Shown here piece by piece: positions 33,176-41,557 of a stretch of DNA of 64,000 nucleotides (the stretch's first letter is position 1; each line of letters opens with the position of its first letter). Source of the DNA: CAIJMI01 sp964448085 (GTDB taxonomy: Bacteria > Patescibacteriota > Microgenomatia > UBA10105 > UBA927). The notes under the pieces are model-generated. The model searched no databases, was not told where the DNA came from, and was given only the letters and a program-made list of their open reading frames with translations. A program made the position numbers and the translations under genes. The stretch covers positions 31,108 through 95,107 of the forward strand of contig CAYUUX010000003.1 in the NCBI GenBank assembly GCA_964448085.1, given 5' to 3'.

Positions 33176-35052
33176 CCGAGCATAAGCAAAACAACGCTTC
33201 CAACGACTGTTAATATTCCCAAAAATCCAGGGCCGATACCTGAGACTGGAACCTTTGGCGTTGGAATCCCAGTTGGAGTGGCTTCAGCAATCAATTGACT
33301 ACTCGTTGGTGTCGGTGAGGATGCAGCAAAGGAACGTCGTGTTGGCGTGGGCGTTGACGTTGCTCCAGGACAGGAACAATCAACTTCTGACGGACAGGCA
33401 GCTTTCCTACATCGTTTAACCCCAGTTGTTGTCACACACGATAAACCCGATTCACAGTTGTCGTCGCTGTCACAGGACGCGTCACAAGTTCCCGGTGCTG
33501 GTGTTGCTGTCGGACCACTCGTTGGGGTGTTGGTTGGTGTATTAGTCAACGTTCCAGTTGGTGTATTGGTTGGTGTATTAGTCAACGTTCCAGTTGGTGT
33601 ATTGGTTGGCGTATCGCTAATTGTTCCCGTTGGTGTTTTTGTGGGGGTTTTTGTTGGTGTTTTTGTGGGGGTTTTTGTTGGTTGTTTTGGCGTTGCTGTT
33701 GGGCCACCCTGACAAGAACCACCACATTGAATAAGGGCATCACATCCTGTGACCGGCATACAATAATTTCCAGATGTTCCAGTTATGGTATCGATTTGTC
33801 CGCACTCAGTAGGACTGAGTTTTCCGCTGTTGCATGGGCCAAATTCCCACCACACACCAGGATCACCTTCTCCACAACCCTTCCCTACAGTTCCGCATCC
33901 GAGCGGACAATGGAAGAAGACACAATACCCATTAAATGTAGCTAAAGAACCAGTGCTTGAACCGATATGACAATCTTGTGGAAGGCCTGGCCCATTTGGA
34001 TACCAATTTCGTATTCCAGGACATCCGGATATGCCGCTTGGTGTGGCTGTCGGAGGAGGTTTTGTCGGAGTGACACATGCTGCATAATTCAAAACACACT
34101 TTTGTCCCGAAGGACATGTATAAACAAACGTTGAAGGAGGATTACATACATAAGATGATGCTACGCATTTTTTACCATTATCTGCACAACTGTTGCTTGC
34201 TGGCGTTGGCACTATGCATGTTGCATCGCTCGGCACGCACTTTCTCCCCGGGGCGCAATGCCAATTATATGTCGTACTTGGAGTACAAGTTGCTTTTTCG
34301 TCCACACATTTATCGTCATGGTCAGCACAATCATCTAGTTTTTTAGTTGGTGTTGCGGTGGATTTTTGGGTTGGTGTTCTGGTTGCAGTAGGTGCTGTGA
34401 TTTCATCCCATCTACAACAGTTTCTTCCTTCGTATGGTGCTATACAAGAAGCTTTAGTTGCGATAGTGGAACAAACAATGTCAGCACAAATCCCAGATCC
34501 TTGTGCTTGCTTACAAGATCCTGCAGCTCTGCTTCTGATTTCTGCAATTTGTGGAGATCGAGCTATGTAGTAGAGTGCAAGAGGAAGTGTCAAAATTAAA
34601 AAGAGCACAATGGCAAGAAGTGGTCCAGCACCCTTAGTTTTTTTCTCTTTGGGTTTATTATCGGGTGGAACTGTAGGTTTTTGAGCATCTTCCTTTGTTT
34701 CTTCTGGTTTTACGATTACAGAAGGATTGGATGGTTCTAACTCTGGAAGCGGTTCAAGAGCCGGAGGTTTCGGGAATGGAGGGGGCACATCTGTTGAGTT
34801 TGATAAAGTTGGTTGTTCCAAAACAGGCGGTGTAATTGGTTCAAGCGGCTTATCCTTATTAGGAAGAGGTTTTTCATTTTTTTTTGATTCCTTTCCTTCT
34901 TCAACTGGCGTTGTTTGCATGAGAGGAGCTGGGGGAACGGGAATAACATCTGTTTTTTCCGCCTCAACTATTGGTTCTGATGGGGGTGTCGAACCCAATG
35001 CTTTTGCAGCATCATCAATCAATTTTTGTGGTGATATGGGTTCGTCTGCCAT
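33163..35052 (-). CDS. Cys-rich, Thr-Pro-repeat surface protein with C-terminal PVSG tail
   Basis: A 629-residue protein. Residues 1-140 are Pro/Lys/Glu-rich and probably cytoplasmic. A helix (about 145-165) ends in a conserved anchor (LTLPLALYYIA, then RSRAAG). The outside part has several Cys-rich modules (about 180-420; repeats of the CVPSDATC and CVLNYAAC type), a long Thr-Pro repeat (about 430-505), then CDASCDSDDNCESGLSC, also present in the next gene. It ends in VPVSG plus a hydrophobic helix with no basic tail. No family recognised; likely cell-surface. Confidence 0.75.
   Translation of the reverse strand: MADEPISPQKLIDDAAKALGSTPPSEPIVEAEKTDVIPVPPAPLMQTTPVEEGKESKKNEKPLPNKDKPLEPITPPVLEQPTLSNSTDVPPPFPKPPALEPLPELEPSNPSVIVKPEETKEDAQKPTVPPDNKPKEKKTKGAGPLLAIVLFLILTLPLALYYIARSPQIAEIRSRAAGSCKQAQGSGICADIVCSTIATKASCIAPYEGRNCCRWDEITAPTATRTPTQKSTATPTKKLDDCADHDDKCVDEKATCTPSTTYNWHCAPGRKCVPSDATCIVPTPASNSCADNGKKCVASSYVCNPPSTFVYTCPSGQKCVLNYAACVTPTKPPPTATPSGISGCPGIRNWYPNGPGLPQDCHIGSSTGSLATFNGYCVFFHCPLGCGTVGKGCGEGDPGVWWEFGPCNSGKLSPTECGQIDTITGTSGNYCMPVTGCDALIQCGGSCQGGPTATPKQPTKTPTKTPTKTPTKTPTGTISDTPTNTPTGTLTNTPTNTPTGTLTNTPTNTPTSGPTATPAPGTCDASCDSDDNCESGLSCVTTTGVKRCRKAACPSEVDCSCPGATSTPTPTRRSFAASSPTPTSSQLIAEATPTGIPTPKVPVSGIGPGFLGILTVVGSVVLLMLGLVL
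33541..33612. repeat. 36-bp tandem repeat (two copies)
   Basis: The unit beginning ATTAGTCAAC occurs at 33541 and 33577 and encodes a 12-residue Thr-Pro/Asn repeat in the surface gene above. Confidence 0.85.
33635..33682. repeat. 24-bp tandem repeat (two copies)
   Basis: The unit starting GTTTTTGTGGGGG is repeated at 33635 and 33659 and encodes Lys-Thr-Pro-Thr repeats. Confidence 0.8.
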
Positions 35053-35124
35053 TGAAACAAAAAACAATACAATACGTCCTATATCCAGCGTATCGCAATG
35101 GATGCAATATAGTCAAGGAAGAAC

Positions 35125-36135
35125 TTAAAGAAGAAGACCTAAGAGAAGGAGAACGACACTTCCTGCAACAGTTAATACGCCGGTTATGTTTAACCCTCCA
35201 GAGACAGGCATATCCTGTCCTGATGTATCCTCTGTATCTGATTGATCATCTGCAACGACAGGACACGAACAGTCTGACTCAGCTGGACACTCAGCATTTC
35301 GACATCGGTTTACACCATTGACTGAAGAACAACTCAAACCGGATGTACAATCATCATCGGTTTCGCAAGACGCATCACATTGAGCTGGGTCATTATTCGC
35401 TGCTCCTTGCGTTGGAGTTGCTGTAGGTTCACCCGTTGGTTCATCTGTTGGTGTTGCTGTGGGTTCACCCGTTGGTTCATCTGTTGGTGTTGCTGTGGGT
35501 TCACCCGTTGGGGTTTTTGTGGGTGTTTTTGTTGGGGTCTTTGTAGGATCTGTTTTTTTAGAATCTTCGCAAGCTTTTGCTCCGCAGCTAGCTTTAAAGC
35601 AGTAGTGTCCACAGCTATACGAATATATTCCGCAATCTTTTGGTGCTGTTACACATGCGTCACAATTTAACGTTGATACGGGCGTTTTATAATCACACCC
35701 ATATATAGTATCGTCCTTTCCTCCAACAGGCTCTGGTTTTTCTGTTGGTGTTGCCGTTGGCACATTGGCATCAACCCAATTGCAACAAGATGCACCAGTT
35801 ATAGTTCCTTTTTTTGACAAGCAAATTGTTTTGTCTGTAATACTCGGTCCGCATTGACCAGTGCATCCATTTACGGTTTGATAATCGCCTGTGCCATTAA
35901 AATGGCAAGGATACTCTCCAGCAGCTTTACTTCGCTGCTCTGTTAATTGGCGTTGTTGAGAGATATAGAAAACAGCAACCGGAAGGGTAATGATTAAAAA
36001 TACAACAATAAATAGAATTACCCATTTCCCGGCGCCTGATTTTTTCTTTATCGGTTGACTAGAAGAGCTGCTTCCTTGTGTGGGAGCTGCGGCATCTGTT
36101 GGGGGAATGATGAATGTATCTGGGGTTGCAGCCAT
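35125..36135 (-). CDS. Cys-rich, Thr-Pro-repeat surface protein with C-terminal MPVSG tail
   Basis: A 336-residue protein, paralogous in layout to its neighbour: cytoplasmic N-terminus (1-36), a helix ending in ITLPVAVFYIS with EQRSKAAG (about 39-75), Cys-rich outside part (80-195), Thr-Pro-Glu repeat (195-240), the CDASCETDDDCTSGLSC module, then DMPVSG and a C-terminal helix. Function unknown. The shared ends suggest common targeting rather than common enzymology. Confidence 0.75.
   Translation of the reverse strand: MAATPDTFIIPPTDAAAPTQGSSSSSQPIKKKSGAGKWVILFIVVFLIITLPVAVFYISQQRQLTEQRSKAAGEYPCHFNGTGDYQTVNGCTGQCGPSITDKTICLSKKGTITGASCCNWVDANVPTATPTEKPEPVGGKDDTIYGCDYKTPVSTLNCDACVTAPKDCGIYSYSCGHYCFKASCGAKACEDSKKTDPTKTPTKTPTKTPTGEPTATPTDEPTGEPTATPTDEPTGEPTATPTQGAANNDPAQCDASCETDDDCTSGLSCSSVNGVNRCRNAECPAESDCSCPVVADDQSDTEDTSGQDMPVSGGLNITGVLTVAGSVVLLLLGLLL
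35426..35515. repeat. 36-bp tandem repeat (about 2.5 copies)
   Basis: GGTTCACCC recurs at 35427, 35463 and 35499 with near-identical 36-base units (last one partial), encoding Gly-Glu-Pro-Thr-Ala-Thr-Pro-Thr repeats. Same period as the repeat at 33541. Confidence 0.85.
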
Positions 36136-36181
36136 AATAGTGTTGTGTCTATTTAGTGTATCATGAAATGCGATTGGAATA

Positions 36182-37510
36182 TTATTTTATAAAAAATACC
36201 ACACCTCCTCCCAAAAAGAGCGTGGTTCCCAAAATGAGAAGAATAAGCGTTGGAAGAAGTGATCCACTTGTCGGCATGGGTTCTGATGTATCCGTTGCTT
36301 CTTCTGTTGGTGTTGCGGAATCCGTTGCTTCTTCTGTTGGTGTTGGAGTTTCCGTTAATTCTCCCGAAGGTGTTGCATCTCCCAATACTTGCGTGCCACT
36401 TTTAAGAACGGTAAATGTATGGGTGATTGCAACCGGTTTTTTCTTTGCATCAACAGTCGTCATGGTCACGGTTTGTTTGCCTGCCTGAAGGATTTTTGAT
36501 GGGGTATACCGCCATAAACCGTCAGATCCGACTGTTGTCGTGCCAACGATAGGTGTGGCTGATCCTAATGTCACAGTTACTTTTTTTCCGGGAATGCCAA
36601 TACCGCTGATGAGTGGTCGGTTACTCGTAAGTGTTGCACCTTCAGCTGGTTGGGTAAGCGTGATACTGCCAGATGTGGTTTTGGTAGTGGTTTGTGTTCC
36701 CAAAACGGAAGTATTTGATGTTTTACTGTTTTTTGGAACGACGGCAATATTGGATTTTGTCAGTTTTTTAGCATCCCTTCCGCGAAAATCATAAGTATTT
36801 CCGAGCGTTATATCAGGAACAGGAGCGTCATTGAGTGTGTCTGTTTGCACTTGCGATTCCTGTATACCAAGTTTTACCGTAATGGATTCTGTCATGCGTT
36901 CGGAAACGGGGAGATAGGAACTTCCATCGTCAACGCGCGTTGCTCCTAAGGGGATTATCCATGAACCGGAATTCCTCACGACTGCAGAAAGCAGTTGGCC
37001 GTCTGCCAGCCGAAGAAAAACAATCGCTCCTTCTGCGGGAGTTCCTCCTTCGGTAAATACAGATCCGTATGCAGGATCAATACCGGGTGCCACTTCATCA
37101 ATAGATGGGAATGTGACGACTTCATATGCTTTCGAATCGATGGGATACTTTTTTCCATTGGATAAGATCGTGACTGTGTATTTTGTTGAAGGAATAAGTG
37201 TTTTTACGGTAACGCTGTGCGTGCGATACTTACCAAGTTTGCCTGTTGCATCCCGTTCGTCAAATGCAGAATATTTTTTTCCGTCTGCAGATTGTATCAG
37301 AAGTCCTCCTGAGGTTGGTTCTTCGGTTTCCCATACGAAAGAGAAAGATGATTCTGTGATATTCGTGACGGTTACCTGCTTGGGCTCAAGGGTAACAGAT
37401 GCGCGTGTTTGTCCTCGAGCCATATATTCAAAAAGAAACGAAACCCCTGCAATTATGGCAATGACAAGCACTATGGCTAAAAGCGTTGGTATTTTTCGTG
37501 GTCCAAGCAT
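36182..37510 (-). CDS. Surface protein with fibronectin/Ig-like domains and MPTSG tail
   Basis: A 442-residue protein. A signal anchor (about 8-27), a fibronectin-III-like domain (about 40-125; SSFSFVWETEEPTSGG), a beta-rich middle and an Ig-like domain (about 285-370; LTQPAEGATLTSNRPLISG). A Thr-Pro-Glu linker, MPTSG, then a final helix with KK at the end. It lies 8 bases after a small pilus-associated gene in the pilN-pilO transcript, so it may be part of, or attach to, the pilus or surface layer. Confidence 0.75.
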   Translation of the reverse strand: MLGPRKIPTLLAIVLVIAIIAGVSFLFEYMARGQTRASVTLEPKQVTVTNITESSFSFVWETEEPTSGGLLIQSADGKKYSAFDERDATGKLGKYRTHSVTVKTLIPSTKYTVTILSNGKKYPIDSKAYEVVTFPSIDEVAPGIDPAYGSVFTEGGTPAEGAIVFLRLADGQLLSAVVRNSGSWIIPLGATRVDDGSSYLPVSERMTESITVKLGIQESQVQTDTLNDAPVPDITLGNTYDFRGRDAKKLTKSNIAVVPKNSKTSNTSVLGTQTTTKTTSGSITLTQPAEGATLTSNRPLISGIGIPGKKVTVTLGSATPIVGTTTVGSDGLWRYTPSKILQAGKQTVTMTTVDAKKKPVAITHTFTVLKSGTQVLGDATPSGELTETPTPTEEATDSATPTEEATDTSEPMPTSGSLLPTLILLILGTTLFLGGGVVFFIK

Positions 37511-37518
37511 ACAAAACC

Positions 37519-37713
37519 TTAGAGCTTCACTTTCTTCTCTAATATATCCAGTGTACCAGTATCAAGCGAAGGTGTTAAGGGTGTGATGATCTGATTGACT
37601 TTTGTTTCCACGGTGGATGTCTTTGTGGTTTTTACCAATTCAAAAAAGATCCACGACAATACAGTGACAAAGGTGAATAAAGTGATGAGAAATAAATCGC
37701 GATCTGTTTTCAT
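37519..37713 (-). CDS. Small membrane protein in pilus operon
   Basis: A 64-residue protein with a membrane helix (about 8-26) and a charged, short external tail. Start overlaps the pilO stop in an ATGA, so it is part of the same transcript. No family recognised; may assist PilNO assembly. Confidence 0.6.
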   Translation of the reverse strand: MKTDRDLFLITLFTFVTVLSWIFFELVKTTKTSTVETKVNQIITPLTPSLDTGTLDILEKKVKL

Positions 37714-38360
37714 AAGGTTTGATAATAAGTTAATACTTTCATGTTTAGCTGTATGAGCGGGGACGCAACAACCGTTTGTCCACTTTTGTTTGTTGAGAAT
37801 GTCAGAGAATCGATTACAAAAACCCGACGCATGGAAATAAGATTGGTAAAGAAGGATGAGAGCGTCTGGTATGTCCCCTCAATGGAAGCAGTTATGGAAA
37901 ATTCTACGTTTTTAACAGCGAACGCCTTGCTTGATGCGCTTGCCGACGATTCAACAATGACAGGGACAGCGCTTACCTGTATGGCGGAAATAGATGCTCC
38001 CGCTTGTGATGCAAGATCACGGATAACCCGAACAACATCGATTGCCTCAGGATTTTGCGGTATCGCGTCTGCAGCAAGCGGCAACTTAGTTTGCACATTT
38101 TCAAGAAGCGCTTGTGCCTGAATGAGGGCATTAATTTTGGTATCCATCTTTTCATTAATTTCCTTCTTATCAATAATTTCCCGACGAAGATAGAGAATGG
38201 TTTGAATCGTTGGACGTATTGCGTACCAACCAAAAAGGGCTACGACAAGAAAAAAGAAAATAACAGTCGAATATGTCCGTGTCTTTGGTTTTGCCAGCAT
38301 CGGTTCAAGCTGTTGATAGTACTTCTTATATTGGTTTGGTAGATTGAATTGAGAAGCCAT
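37710..38360 (-). CDS. pilO: Type IV pilus inner-membrane protein PilO-like
   Basis: A 216-residue protein: short cytoplasmic N-terminus, one helix (about 30-50), a coiled-coil stretch (about 52-95), then an alpha/beta domain ending with ASPLIQLNMKVLTYY. This is the PilO pattern; PilO pairs with PilN to hold the pilus motor. One base after the pilN-like stop codon. PilM and the pilus ATPases are not in this window. Confidence 0.8.
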   Translation of the reverse strand: MASQFNLPNQYKKYYQQLEPMLAKPKTRTYSTVIFFFLVVALFGWYAIRPTIQTILYLRREIIDKKEINEKMDTKINALIQAQALLENVQTKLPLAADAIPQNPEAIDVVRVIRDLASQAGASISAIQVSAVPVIVESSASASSKAFAVKNVEFSITASIEGTYQTLSSFFTNLISMRRVFVIDSLTFSTNKSGQTVVASPLIQLNMKVLTYYQTL

Positions 38361-38361
38361 A

Positions 38362-38919
38362 TTATTTTTTTGTTTGCACGCCCGCTATTTGAGCGTTCAT
38401 GGTATATTGAATACCTATTTTTGATGCTTTATCTACTGTACCGATTTCAATATTGCTCAATGACTTATTTGCGCTCGCGTTTAAAAGAAATTGAGAAAAG
38501 CTTTGGATGGTGAGTGATATGACTGATGCGGTAATTTTATTATTCGTTACTGTAAGCGATTGAAGGTATGTGCCGGAGGGCAACAGTGTGTGTACGCTTG
38601 TTAATGTTTGGGTGGGTACAGTCTGTTTATCAAGCAATGCCTTAATTTTCGCGAGCGCATCCTGTGTTTGGCGAAACGAAGTTTCCAGATCCTTATTCGC
38701 TTCGATGATTTCTTGTTTTTGGAGGATTTCATCGCGTAAATCCGTGAGTTGTCTATCGAGACTAAACCGCGAAATGAAAGCAATTAGCACGATCATTTCG
38801 GTTGTTATAAGAATATATCTTCCGTAGGTCGTAACCCACGTAATAAGATGTCCAATGGGAGTATGATCTTGTTGTTCAGAACCAAAGAGATTGATTGCAA
38901 CTTCCTTTGTGGCAGGCAT
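38362..38919 (-). CDS. pilN: Type IV pilus assembly protein PilN-like
   Basis: A 185-residue protein with an N-terminal INLFG cytoplasmic motif (the site PilM binds in known systems), a helix (about 33-51), a coiled coil (about 55-95) and a small alpha/beta domain. First gene of a four-gene transcript. Promoter TTGAGG-N17-TATAAT puts the transcription start on the A of the ATG. Confidence 0.8.
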   Translation of the reverse strand: MPATKEVAINLFGSEQQDHTPIGHLITWVTTYGRYILITTEMIVLIAFISRFSLDRQLTDLRDEILQKQEIIEANKDLETSFRQTQDALAKIKALLDKQTVPTQTLTSVHTLLPSGTYLQSLTVTNNKITASVISLTIQSFSQFLLNASANKSLSNIEIGTVDKASKIGIQYTMNAQIAGVQTKK

Positions 38920-38925
38920 ACAATT

Positions 38926-38954
38926 ATTATATGAGGTATTCCCAGAATCCTCAA
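38926..38954 (-). promoter_or_regulatory. Promoter of pilN operon
   Basis: On the minus strand TTGAGG (complement of 38949-38954), 17 bases, TATAAT (complement of 38926-38931), then 6 bases to the ATG: predicted leaderless. Confidence 0.75.
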
Positions 38955-38983
38955 TGGCACGGCGGTAAAAGTCGGAGGGAAAA

Positions 38984-39223
38984 TTATTTCTTGTTGACGA
39001 GCTTCGAAAGTCGAGACTTGAGACGCGCTGCTTTGTTCGCGTGAATAATGTTATTCTTGACAGCTTTGTCCAATATGGTGAACACCAAGGAAAGTTGTTT
39101 GGGTGTGGGATTTTTTCTCATTTCCTTGATTGTGTTTCTTAACGATGCGCGACGACTTGCCGTTACGATAGAACGGCTGCGATCATGGCGGAGCTTTTTT
39201 TCGGCCTGTGCTGTGATTGGCAT
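38984..39223 (-). CDS. rpsT: 30S ribosomal protein S20
   Basis: A 79-residue basic helical protein with the S20 pattern (N-terminal AQAEKKLRHDR, central FTILDKAVKNNIIHANKAAR). It binds 16S rRNA early in assembly. Divergent from murJ. Its promoter puts the start at or next to the ATG. Confidence 0.95.
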   Translation of the reverse strand: MPITAQAEKKLRHDRSRSIVTASRRASLRNTIKEMRKNPTPKQLSLVFTILDKAVKNNIIHANKAARLKSRLSKLVNKK

Positions 39224-39230
39224 ACCGGAA

Positions 39231-39259
39231 AGTATACCTGTTTTGCCCTAGTCGGTCAA
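39231..39259 (-). promoter_or_regulatory. Promoter of rpsT
   Basis: On the minus strand TTGACC (complement of 39254-39259), 17 bases, TATACT (complement of 39231-39236), then 7 bases to the ATG: predicted leaderless. Confidence 0.78.
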
Positions 39260-39272
39260 GGATACATTGCGA

Positions 39273-39278
39273 TATAAT
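39273..39278 (+). promoter_or_regulatory. -10 box of murJ
   Basis: TATAAT, 9 bases before the murJ ATG at 39288. No clear -35. Confidence 0.5.
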
Positions 39279-39287
39279 AAGAACCGG

Positions 39288-40943
39288 ATGAAACTTATTT
39301 GGTCGTTTTTTTTAAAAAAACAATCCTCTGTGCGTTCGGCGGCAATGGTGCTGATGGTCATGGTGTTCACATCACGTGTCCTCGGACTCATCCGAGACCG
39401 TCTTCTTGCTGCGAGATTTTCTCCTGATGAACTCGGAATATATTTAGCCGCATTCCGATTGCCCAATTTACTTTTTGAGCTGTTGGTGATGGGAGCATTA
39501 ACTTCGGCATTCATTCCCGTGTATACAAAATATATCACGCACAACATGCAGGAAGATGGGTGGCGCATGTCTACCACGCTCATTAACATTTCGTCTCTCG
39601 TTTTGCTTCTCATTACGATTCCAATATTGATATGGACAGAACCGTTGTCACGCCTCATTGCTCCCGGTTTTTCCCCATCGGAGATCGGTCTAATGGTTGA
39701 ATTTACCAGATGTATGCTTGTCGTTCAGGTGTTACCTTTGTTGATCGGGAATTTTTTTACAGGAATACTGCAATCACATAAATTGTTTGTTGTACCAGCT
39801 TTGGCTCCAGTGGTCTACAACGTAGGGATAATAGTCGGTATTTTGTTGTTCTCGCATACGTTAGGGTTGTGGGCACCTGTATATGGTGTTGGTTTTGGAG
39901 CGATATTATTTATAAGCATACAAGTGCCTCCATTGCTCAAAATCGGGTTTCGACACCGATTCAACATTGATATACATCATCAAGGTGTCCGTGAAGTAGG
40001 GAAACTTATGGTCCCCCGAACCATTGGATTGGCTGTATCACAGATTGATACGACCGTCGATTTGATTCTTTCATCGCTTTTAGGGGCAAGAATGGTGACT
40101 GTATTTAACTTTGCCCAACATTTGCAGCAATTGCCGATTGGGCTTTTTGGAGCAACGGTTGCTCAGGCGGCATTTCCGCTTCTTTCTCAATCATCAGCCA
40201 TTCAGGATAAAGAGCAATTTCGAAAAACCATAACGTCCGCACTCAATCAAATTCTCTTCTTTGTGATGCCAGTATCCGCCCTGTTTATTGTATTGCGTAT
40301 TCCAATCGTGCGGTTGGTTTTCGGCGCCTCGAGATTTGATTGGCAGGCGACCGTATTAACGGGTATGACACTCTCTGCCTTCAGCATATCACTTGCGTCA
40401 CAGTCGGTTTCCCAGTTGCTCACGCGGGGATTTTATGCGCTCTACGATACAAAAACGCCAGTGGCGGTAAGCGTATGTACGATCCTTGTGAATACGATTG
40501 CAAGCGTCATATTTATACAAGTGTTTCATTATCCAGTTTGGTCACTGGGCATTTCAACTTCACTGGCAAGTTTACTTCACGTGGCCATTCTTCTGTTCCT
40601 CTTAAAAAAACGCATTGAAATCCCGTCAATGGGTCTTTTATTGGCAACGCCGTTAAAAATTACGGTAGCATCCGTGTTAACGGGGGTTGCCCTGTATATT
40701 CCATTGAAGCTGTTCGATCAGCTCGTGTTTGATACGACACGAACGTTTGGTTTACTCCTGTTAACGGGGGTTAGCGGTGTTATAGGACTTGCAGTGTATT
40801 TGTTTTTGGTATGGGCGTTGGGGGTTTCTGAAGCGAAATCCTTCATTGCGTTATTATCAAAATTCCGTCAACCGAAAAACATAATAATGGAACCTGCAAG
40901 CGAAGTAGTTGGCAACGGTGCGCAGAATACCCCGATGTCCTAA
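39288..40943 (+). CDS. murJ: Lipid II flippase MurJ
   Basis: A 551-residue MOP-superfamily membrane protein with about 14 helices. The N-terminus (TSRVLGLIRDRLLAARF) is a MurJ signature; later Arg and acidic residues in helices 1, 2 and 8 (VPRTIGLAVSQID) fit the family. It flips lipid-linked peptidoglycan precursor across the membrane. The 3' end overlaps the convergent L,D-transpeptidase gene by 4 bases. Confidence 0.94.
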   Translation: MKLIWSFFLKKQSSVRSAAMVLMVMVFTSRVLGLIRDRLLAARFSPDELGIYLAAFRLPNLLFELLVMGALTSAFIPVYTKYITHNMQEDGWRMSTTLINISSLVLLLITIPILIWTEPLSRLIAPGFSPSEIGLMVEFTRCMLVVQVLPLLIGNFFTGILQSHKLFVVPALAPVVYNVGIIVGILLFSHTLGLWAPVYGVGFGAILFISIQVPPLLKIGFRHRFNIDIHHQGVREVGKLMVPRTIGLAVSQIDTTVDLILSSLLGARMVTVFNFAQHLQQLPIGLFGATVAQAAFPLLSQSSAIQDKEQFRKTITSALNQILFFVMPVSALFIVLRIPIVRLVFGASRFDWQATVLTGMTLSAFSISLASQSVSQLLTRGFYALYDTKTPVAVSVCTILVNTIASVIFIQVFHYPVWSLGISTSLASLLHVAILLFLLKKRIEIPSMGLLLATPLKITVASVLTGVALYIPLKLFDQLVFDTTRTFGLLLLTGVSGVIGLAVYLFLVWALGVSEAKSFIALLSKFRQPKNIIMEPASEVVGNGAQNTPMS

Positions 40944-41557
40944 TCAAAGATATATACCGATGTTCCAACGTCAGCAAATGCATAGACTTCCTGGGCTTTT
41001 CCTATATCCAAAGCAACACATCCTCCTGTATGGGGGGATCCGATAAAATCGCGTGGGCGAAATTTTTTCTTACCCGATGCATCATACCAGTAGGGAAGTT
41101 CGTGTATGCCAAAGGATGCTTTTAAATACGGGTCGATATAAAATGCCATCCAGTATGCCATCCACACATGATAAATAGAAGAATAAGCGTTGAGATTTTT
41201 GTTAAAGATAGTAAAAACTCCTGTTGGGGTTGGATAATAAAGACCTGTGGAGACCCGATACGATTTTTTGAGAACGCCTTTTTCAAAAAGGTACATTTTT
41301 TGTTGACTAATATCAATCTCAATATATTTGTTTTTTTTCGTCCCGTCAGTATTGGGTTTCTGGTTGTTTGGTATTCTTGGTCCAACTGCCGGAATCTGTG
41401 TTGGAGTTGGCGTCGGCGGTTTTAAAAAATCACCAAATCTATTCTGTGTCACGCCTTGAGAAGCAAAAACCGGATGATGGAAAGCACGAGGAGAGCAGAT
41501 AAAACAAATACATACAGTAAACAGTAATGCGAATTTTGAGGATAAAAAGCATTTCAT
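40940..41557 (-). CDS. L,D-transpeptidase (YkuD domain), secreted
   Basis: A 205-residue protein with a signal sequence (about 1-32), a Pro/Thr linker and a YkuD domain (about 80-205). The catalytic motif is GSPHTGGCVALD with Cys near residue 185 and the upstream HELPYW. It makes 3-3 peptidoglycan crosslinks or attaches proteins to the wall. Overlaps the GH39-like gene by 4 bases. Confidence 0.9.
   Translation of the reverse strand: MKCFLSSKFALLFTVCICFICSPRAFHHPVFASQGVTQNRFGDFLKPPTPTPTQIPAVGPRIPNNQKPNTDGTKKNKYIEIDISQQKMYLFEKGVLKKSYRVSTGLYYPTPTGVFTIFNKNLNAYSSIYHVWMAYWMAFYIDPYLKASFGIHELPYWYDASGKKKFRPRDFIGSPHTGGCVALDIGKAQEVYAFADVGTSVYIFD

Noticed and set aside
33541..33682. Tandem repeats considered as a CRISPR array
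   Set aside because: Repeats are directly adjacent, with no unique spacers, and they encode a Thr-Pro stalk. No cas genes present.
33347..33712. A plus-strand frame made of Val-Gly-Val repeats
   Set aside because: It is the antisense of the Thr-Pro tandem repeat; low complexity and no promoter or RBS.
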